Positions 38,690 through 43,054 of a stretch of DNA of 43,054 nt are shown here, piece after piece; position 1 is the stretch's first letter, and the number at the start of each line of letters is the position of its first letter. The translations under genes were made by a program, and so were the position numbers. Source of the stretch: a virus; IMG/VR virus record IMGVR_UViG_3300018432_000566, positions 1-43,054 of that record; one strand, given 5' to 3'. Below the pieces are notes generated by a model. That model saw only the letters and a program-made list of their open reading frames with translations, had not been told where the DNA came from and did no database searches.

Positions 38690-39609
38690 GCCGCCGCCTC
38701 GGCCAGCCGGTCAGCAGTGCGATCGACGACCGAGCGTGCCTTCCGGGCCGCCGCCGCGCCGCCACGCTCGCTGAGCTCGTAGCGCTCGACGAAGTCCTCG
38801 AGCTTCTCCCGGTTCCGGCAGATCAGCGTCAGCTCGTCGTAGCGCTTGCCGTCGTCGTTGATGTACGCCGCTCGGGCAGCGCCACGGATCGCCTGGCCGA
38901 TCTCCCGCGGCGTCGAATCCTTCAGCCGAGCCTTGAGCTTTGCTCGGCGACCATCGGATAGCTGCGCCCTCGGGTGATCGCACTCGGCCTGCCAGAACTC
39001 GAACAGCTCCTTGACCAAACGGTTCGTCTCGGCTGCCGGTCGTTTGACCTTGGAGTCGTCCGTAGTTGCAGTTCCAACGTTCCCTTTACCCGAAGCCGTT
39101 CGGTCGGCTTTAGCCGACCGAACAGGCTCAGGTTCACCGGCGTTAGCCGGTGAACCTGAGCCGTTCCGTTCTACTGACGGTTCGGGTGGCCCCCCTGTTT
39201 TCCTAACCTGACCAAGCCCCCCAACCTCACCTGAGATTTCCTCACCTTGGGTTTCCTCACCTGAGCTTTCCCGAGCTACCTCAGCCACGTTTGCGGGCAC
39301 CTCATCCTCGGATGCATCGACCATCGGCGACCGGTCGGCGGCGAGGGGCGCGAGCACGATCCAGTCCGAGGTCCGCGACCCGTTCCGACGACGGCGAGGG
39401 AACCGGACGATCAGGCGGTCAGCCTCCAACCGCTTCAAGTTTTCCGTCACCGTCTCAGGCCGACAGCAGCAGTCCTCCGCGAGCGATTCGCGGCCCGGAA
39501 AGGCGATGCCTGCCTTGTCGGCGCGATTGCCGATCGCGACCAGCAGGAACTTCGCCCCGGTGGGCAGTCCGCCCTGCGCAAAGGCCCAGCTCGACGCCTC
39601 TACGCTCAC
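38686..39609 (-). CDS. Replication initiator / helicase-loader-like protein
   Basis: 307 residues. N-terminal winged helix (~5-90: SWAFAQGGLPTGAKFLLVAI, GRESLAEDCCCRPETVTENL, KRLEADRLIVRFP). Then ~90 residues of low-complexity linker (GEETQGEEISGEVGGL ... GSGSPANAGEPEPV). The C-terminal helical domain (RLVKELFEFWQAECDHPRAQ, SDGRRAKLKARLKDSTPREI) is like DnaT/replisome-organiser proteins. The linker DNA holds tandem hairpins and 15-bp iterons (39098-39269). The gene thus resembles lambda O, which carries its own origin. Confidence 0.75.
   Translation of the reverse strand: MSVEASSWAFAQGGLPTGAKFLLVAIGNRADKAGIAFPGRESLAEDCCCRPETVTENLKRLEADRLIVRFPRRRRNGSRTSDWIVLAPLAADRSPMVDASEDEVPANVAEVARESSGEETQGEEISGEVGGLGQVRKTGGPPEPSVERNGSGSPANAGEPEPVRSAKADRTASGKGNVGTATTDDSKVKRPAAETNRLVKELFEFWQAECDHPRAQLSDGRRAKLKARLKDSTPREIGQAIRGAARAAYINDDGKRYDELTLICRNREKLEDFVERYELSERGGAAAARKARSVVDRTADRLAEAAA
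39098..39269. repeat. Candidate replication origin: two perfect hairpins plus three 15-bp iterons
   Basis: Hairpin 1: 11-bp perfect arms (39098-39108 / 39113-39123), loop TTTA. One base later hairpin 2: 17-bp perfect arms (39125-39141 / 39146-39162), loop GTTA, core GGTTCACCGGC. Iterons CCTCACCTGAGATTT (39225-39239), CCTCACCTTGGGTTT (39240-39254) and CCTCACCTGAGCTTT (39255-39269) run head to tail, with a weaker CCTAACCTGACC near 39202. All fall in the low-complexity linker of the initiator gene. Iterons inside the initiator gene are the hallmark of lambdoid origins. Confidence 0.7.
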
Positions 39610-39911
39610 GCGCCCGCTCCCGTCGAATCGGCACGATCCGACCTAGCGGCCGTCCTACCGTCACCGTGACGGCCTACGGGCGTCTCTCGCGCCCTGATCC
39701 CATTCGCAACACCTTCCAAGGAGGTCGCTACGAGCGTCGGGGTCCAGTCGCCGGGATCGCGTGCCGGGTCGCTCGACACGACCCACGACCTCTCGCCGTT
39801 CGGCAGCACCGCCGTCACGACCACCGAGACGGCATCGAACCCAGCCGCCTCGAGCGCGGCGCGCGCCGCCAGCATCGCCGGCTCCAAGTCCTCGCTCGTC
39901 GGCCTGCTCAC
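39606..39911 (-). CDS. Small hypothetical early protein
   Basis: 101 residues, GTG start at 39911 overlapping the previous stop as GTGA, stop overlapping the initiator start. N-terminal half is orderly (SEDLEPAMLAARAALEAAGF, DAVSVVVTAVLPNGERSWVV, SSDPARDPGDW), with a helix-strand-strand arrangement; the last 30 residues are basic and disordered (GRHGDGRTAARSDRADSTGA). No family recognised. Confidence 0.6.
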   Translation of the reverse strand: MSRPTSEDLEPAMLAARAALEAAGFDAVSVVVTAVLPNGERSWVVSSDPARDPGDWTPTLVATSLEGVANGIRARETPVGRHGDGRTAARSDRADSTGAGA

Positions 39912-40591
39912 GATGGGTTCCCTGCTGCTGCCGCGTCGCGCTCTCTCGCTCGCTCGCGCGCGCCGACCGACTTGATGAGGTCGACGAGGTCGTCTGCCGC
40001 GGCGCGTGGCAGCTCGGCGAGGCCGGATATCGGCTGGTCGCAGAGGTCGTTCGCGAGCGCGATCACCTGGGCGCCCGTCAGGCCGGCCTCTTTCTGGGCC
40101 TGGCCGATGAACTTCTCGATTTGCGCCGTGGAGACCTTCTGCGCGCCTGCGACGGTGTAGACGGTGCCGCTCGCCAGCGGTGCCGGCAGCAGCTTCACGG
40201 CGAAGGTGTGGACGTACCAGCCCTTCAGGGCGCTCGTGATCGCCGCCGCGATCCCGCGCTCGCCCGTGTCTGGGTCAAGCCACGTCTCGCCCGCCCACTC
40301 GCCCACGATCTCGCGGTCTCCGTCGAGCGGCGCCGCGACATCGGTCAGCGTGACCTGGAGCAGGACGCAGGCGAGCACCTTCTCCTTGCCCATGACGAAC
40401 TTCGGCTCGCCCAGCACCCCCGACTTCACCACGAGCTTGTGGTGATCGAGCTTGGTCTGCACCTTGCCGAAGACCGCGTCGGCCTCAGCCCACGCGAACG
40501 CGCTGTCCGGCTCGCGGACCTTCGTCACCTCGATCTTCGACCGGCGGACAGCGGCCAGCTTGGCGTGAACGCTGCTCGAGGCGTCAGACAC
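39908..40591 (-). CDS. Putative ERF-family single-strand annealing protein
   Basis: 227 residues: SVHAKLAAVRRSKIEVTKVR, FAWAEADAVFGKVQTKLDHH, KLVVKSGVLGEPKFVMGKEK, VLACVLLQVTLTD, then GERGIAAAITSALKGWYVHT with a strongly polar tail. The short basic helix, the 'Y/W.ea..v...v...l..h.l' block and the 'aaitsAlKgwyv' helix resemble ERF single-strand annealing proteins, which promote phage recombination. Location in the early operon before the initiator agrees. The match is weak at residue level. Confidence 0.5.
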   Translation of the reverse strand: MSDASSSVHAKLAAVRRSKIEVTKVREPDSAFAWAEADAVFGKVQTKLDHHKLVVKSGVLGEPKFVMGKEKVLACVLLQVTLTDVAAPLDGDREIVGEWAGETWLDPDTGERGIAAAITSALKGWYVHTFAVKLLPAPLASGTVYTVAGAQKVSTAQIEKFIGQAQKEAGLTGAQVIALANDLCDQPISGLAELPRAAADDLVDLIKSVGARERARERDAAAAGNPS

Positions 40592-41177
40592 TGGTCGCCT
40601 TCCTGTGGTCGTCGTCGTGGGCCTCGACTAGCTGGAGGTGGCGGCGCACCCAGGCGGCACGGGCGAAGCCCGCCGCCAGGCCGAGCCGCCACGGCGGCTG
40701 GTCAACGTGGGCGGGCGCGTTCGTCCAGCCCTCACCACGGCTCGGCATCAGGACGCGCGCCTCGACAAACAGCGCCCAGTCGTCGGCCTCCTTGACCGCG
40801 CACGTCTCGTCAGCGTCGAGACCGGGCAAGCGCAGCCGCTCGTCGATCGCCACGGTCACGCGCCTCTCGATCTCGCGGAAGTCGGGCAGCAGCATCTTCA
40901 ACGGCCGCGGCACGTCGCCGATGTACGCCTCGGCGTCGTCGTGGTGAAGGCCGGCGAGCTGCACCGCAGCCGGGAAGCCGAGATCGGCGAGACGGCGGGC
41001 AACGAGAACGGCGTGCTCAGCGACGGAGTAGAAGCGGCGGGCGTGGCCGCCGTACCGGCAGATGTGCGCCAGCCCGTGCGCGATGTCGGCCAGGTCGATC
41101 GCCTCGGGGCGCGGGTCGGTGAGATCGACGTACCGGCCGCTGGCCGTCTCGATCATCGTCAGCTCGACGTCGCTCAT
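40584..41177 (-). CDS. HD-domain phosphohydrolase (YfbR-like)
   Basis: 197 residues. HD ligands: H55 in FYSVAEHAVLVARRL, the HD pair H79-D80 in AGLHHDDAEAYIGDVPRPLK with E83, and a later Asp in AVKEADDWALFVEARVL. The SVAEH...LHHD-EAY-GD sequence is typical of the YfbR/5'-nucleotidase HD group, which hydrolyses dNMPs. It may supply nucleosides or alter dNTP pools for phage replication. Translationally coupled to the C5 methyltransferase (ATGA). Confidence 0.82.
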   Translation of the reverse strand: MSDVELTMIETASGRYVDLTDPRPEAIDLADIAHGLAHICRYGGHARRFYSVAEHAVLVARRLADLGFPAAVQLAGLHHDDAEAYIGDVPRPLKMLLPDFREIERRVTVAIDERLRLPGLDADETCAVKEADDWALFVEARVLMPSRGEGWTNAPAHVDQPPWRLGLAAGFARAAWVRRHLQLVEAHDDDHRKATSV

Positions 41178-43054
41178 GCGTCGAGCGCTTCCCTGATCCG
41201 GGCGACGATCAGCGCCATGACGGGCGGGGTGACGCCGTTGCCGTACTGGGCCATCTGCTCGCGCTTGTTGCCGAGGACGATGTACTCGGAGCCGTCCGGG
41301 TGGTTAGCCATCTGCATGGTGTTTGCGATCTCGTGGAGCGCGAACATGCGAAAGCGGCAGGCGTCGATCTCCTCGTCGCCCCACGCCAGCGCGAAGGACT
41401 CCCGGCTCGTCTGCGTCGGGCCGGGCTGCTCGAGCGCGGGGGTCGAGTCATCGCGCCAGTTCCCGCCCGCGGGCACGACGAGCGCCAGGCGGTCGCGTGT
41501 CGACAGCGTCGCTGACGGGTCGCGCTCGGCGATGTCGGCGGTGCCCGTCCGCGTGTAGGGAATCACCAGCGACTGGTGGCAGCCAGTCGTGAGCGTGCGG
41601 ATCGGCTCGTGGGCCGGGGTACACATCTCGGCACCGCCGCTGTTGTTGCGCATGATGACGCCGTGGTGCTGGCCGCCAGCGCGCACGGTGTGAACGGGCG
41701 CGTCGGGCGACCGGACGCCGCCGTTGGCCTGGAGCTCGACGACGCCGAGCTTGCCGCCGCTCGTGACGGTCGCGGCCGGCTCCTCGTCCGCGATCTTCGG
41801 GACGTTGTTCGCCATGTTCGACAGCACGACGGCAAGGCCGCCCTCGGTGCGCAGCGTCGGTGACGGCGTCTCACCCGCCGGCTTCGGGACGTGGTTCTCG
41901 GTGTTCGCCATGACCAGCGCGCCGCGCGTGGTGGTCGTCTGCGTAGGCGTGGGCGCCCGGTAAGCGTCGCGGGGGTCGACCTTGCCCATCGGCGGGACGA
42001 CCATCGCCCGGTCGAGCGTCGCGTGAACGGTGTCCGCCGGGTGCGTCGAAGCGTCGCGTGCGCGGTTACCGGGCGTGCGCTCGAAGGTGTTGCCAGCGAC
42101 GGGGAAGACCATCGCTGCCTCCGGCAACTCGGCGAGATCGACGAGCGGCAGCGTAAGCGGCTTCGGGTGTCCGCGCTCGAAGCCGATCTCGAACGGTTCG
42201 CGCATCAGCCGCTCGAGGCCGCGGCGGATGCGCTCGCGGGTCGCGTCCGCCAACGGGCGCTTGCGATCGCCGATCAGCTCGGCGGGCAGCGTCCAGTCGA
42301 TCGCGGTCGACGCCGGCATCGCACCAGGCAGCACGGTCCCGAAGCACTCCGGGCACGAGTAGAGGTACTGCGGCCCGTAGCGGCCCCACGGGCGGCGATC
42401 GGGCCGCTTCCAAGTCTGCCGGCCGTCGACCAGCTTCTCGCAGCTCGGGCACCAGGACACCGGCTCGAAGCGCAGGTTCGGCCGGCGGATCCCCTTGCGC
42501 CAGAAGACGACGTACATCCGATCGCGCGACTGCGGGACCGGCGGTGCGAACATCGAGTTGAAGAAGACGATCTCGTGCTCGTAGCCGAGCGCCCGCATCG
42601 CCATCAGCCAGGCGTCGAACAGCGAGCCGTCGTCGTTCGGGCCCCACTTGAAAGCGTCTACGACGTTCTCGACGACGATCGCCTTGTACTCGTGCGCCTC
42701 GGCGAACCGAATGACGTCCCACATCGTCGCGCGGGAGCGCTCCTGCTCCGCGTCGCTCGACGGCCCGTCGTCGAACAGCGAGCCTGCCTGCGGCTTACGG
42801 CGACGAGCGCCCTTCGCGAGCGAGTGGTTCGTACACTCGGGCGACGCAAGCAGGATGTCCGTCGAGCGGTAGCGGCGCGGGTTGGTGTCCGAGACGTTCG
42901 CGCAGTCGTGGTCCGCGTCGGGGAAGTTCGTGTTGTGCGTCTCGACGGCTCGGTCCCAGTGGTTCAGCCCCAGCCGAAGCGTCGTCCCGGCCACGGTCGC
43001 GCCGATCGACGAGCCGCCAGCACCACAGAAGAGATCGGTGACGGTCAGGCTCAT
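41174..43054 (-). CDS. C5 cytosine DNA methyltransferase with zinc insert and repeated modules
   Basis: 626 residues, longer than usual (~350-450). Motif I DLFCGAGGSS (7-16); motif IV SPECTNHS with nucleophile Cys74; motif VI ENV (129-131); motif VIII QSRDRMYVVFW; a CPSC ... CPEC zinc pair (~203-242); an eightfold repeat ([ST]PTxTTxxxxALVx) at ~360-590; and motif X YGNGVTPPVM near the end. Adds methyl to C5 of cytosine using SAM, probably protecting phage DNA. The start is the last base of the window. No restriction partner is seen. Same operon as the HD hydrolase. Confidence 0.87.
   Translation of the reverse strand: MSLTVTDLFCGAGGSSIGATVAGTTLRLGLNHWDRAVETHNTNFPDADHDCANVSDTNPRRYRSTDILLASPECTNHSLAKGARRRKPQAGSLFDDGPSSDAEQERSRATMWDVIRFAEAHEYKAIVVENVVDAFKWGPNDDGSLFDAWLMAMRALGYEHEIVFFNSMFAPPVPQSRDRMYVVFWRKGIRRPNLRFEPVSWCPSCEKLVDGRQTWKRPDRRPWGRYGPQYLYSCPECFGTVLPGAMPASTAIDWTLPAELIGDRKRPLADATRERIRRGLERLMREPFEIGFERGHPKPLTLPLVDLAELPEAAMVFPVAGNTFERTPGNRARDASTHPADTVHATLDRAMVVPPMGKVDPRDAYRAPTPTQTTTTRGALVMANTENHVPKPAGETPSPTLRTEGGLAVVLSNMANNVPKIADEEPAATVTSGGKLGVVELQANGGVRSPDAPVHTVRAGGQHHGVIMRNNSGGAEMCTPAHEPIRTLTTGCHQSLVIPYTRTGTADIAERDPSATLSTRDRLALVVPAGGNWRDDSTPALEQPGPTQTSRESFALAWGDEEIDACRFRMFALHEIANTMQMANHPDGSEYIVLGNKREQMAQYGNGVTPPVMALIVARIREALDA

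Noticed and set aside
1-43054. Integrase, attachment sites, CRISPR array, rRNA or tRNA genes
   Set aside because: No ORF shows tyrosine or serine recombinase motifs. No regularly spaced repeats beyond those described and no tRNA cloverleaf were found by eye. A tRNA scan would be decisive.

Overview
The window is almost wall-to-wall phage genes, about 43 kb of high-GC DNA. Nearly all are read leftward (minus strand), often with 4-base stop/start overlaps. The gene set is that of a long-tailed siphovirus of a high-GC actinobacterium. It has an HNH/TerS/TerL packaging set, a portal, a MuF-like head protein, a scaffold, a Mu-gpT/HK97-fold capsid and neck proteins. It also has two tail-tube paralogues, frameshifted tail chaperones, a 1673-residue tape measure, large tail-tip proteins and a CHAP lysin. 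No sheath, integrase, excisionase, tRNA or CRISPR array was seen. The best host clue is the rightward gene at 11208-11921. Its signal peptide is followed by repeated short 'SISTKDLANNSV'-like units, a style I associate with secreted proteins of Thermoleophilia (Solirubrobacterales). The host assignment is an inference.

Layout from the right end, in the direction of transcription: 43054-34011 is an early/replication operon. It holds a C5 cytosine methyltransferase, an HD hydrolase, an ERF-like annealing protein, a replication initiator with a candidate origin inside its gene, a DnaB-type helicase, an HNH protein, a DnaA-domain-IV-like protein, an adenine methyltransferase and ASCH-like proteins. 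33761-31781 holds an MT-A70 methyltransferase, an HEXXH protein, an HNH nuclease and a P-loop kinase. 31617-21516 is packaging and head/neck. 21515-6831 is the tail. 6781-4143 is a lysis/membrane cassette with a membrane-anchored collagen-like protein.

A bidirectional terminator (4079-4110) separates this from a regulatory region (2361-4071). That region has four XRE-type helix-turn-helix proteins on both strands and a small membrane zinc-ribbon protein, with repeated operator-like boxes between them. To its left a second leftward operon of small coupled genes ends in a DUF2303 protein at base 1.

The window starts exactly at a stop codon and ends exactly at a start codon. Joining the ends would make the left operon run straight into the C5 methyltransferase operon. 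This fits a complete or nearly complete circularly mapped phage genome, though the sequence alone cannot prove it.

The most unusual items are: (1) the rightward host-like secreted-protein gene inside the leftward tail operon, whose promoter resembles one in the regulatory region; (2) tandem perfect hairpins plus three 15-bp iterons inside the replication-initiator gene; (3) a tail-chaperone second ORF reachable only by +1/-2 frameshifting, followed by a tape-measure reading frame with no ordinary start; (4) a collagen-like membrane protein in the lysis cassette; (5) an eight-fold repeat block inside the C5 methyltransferase.
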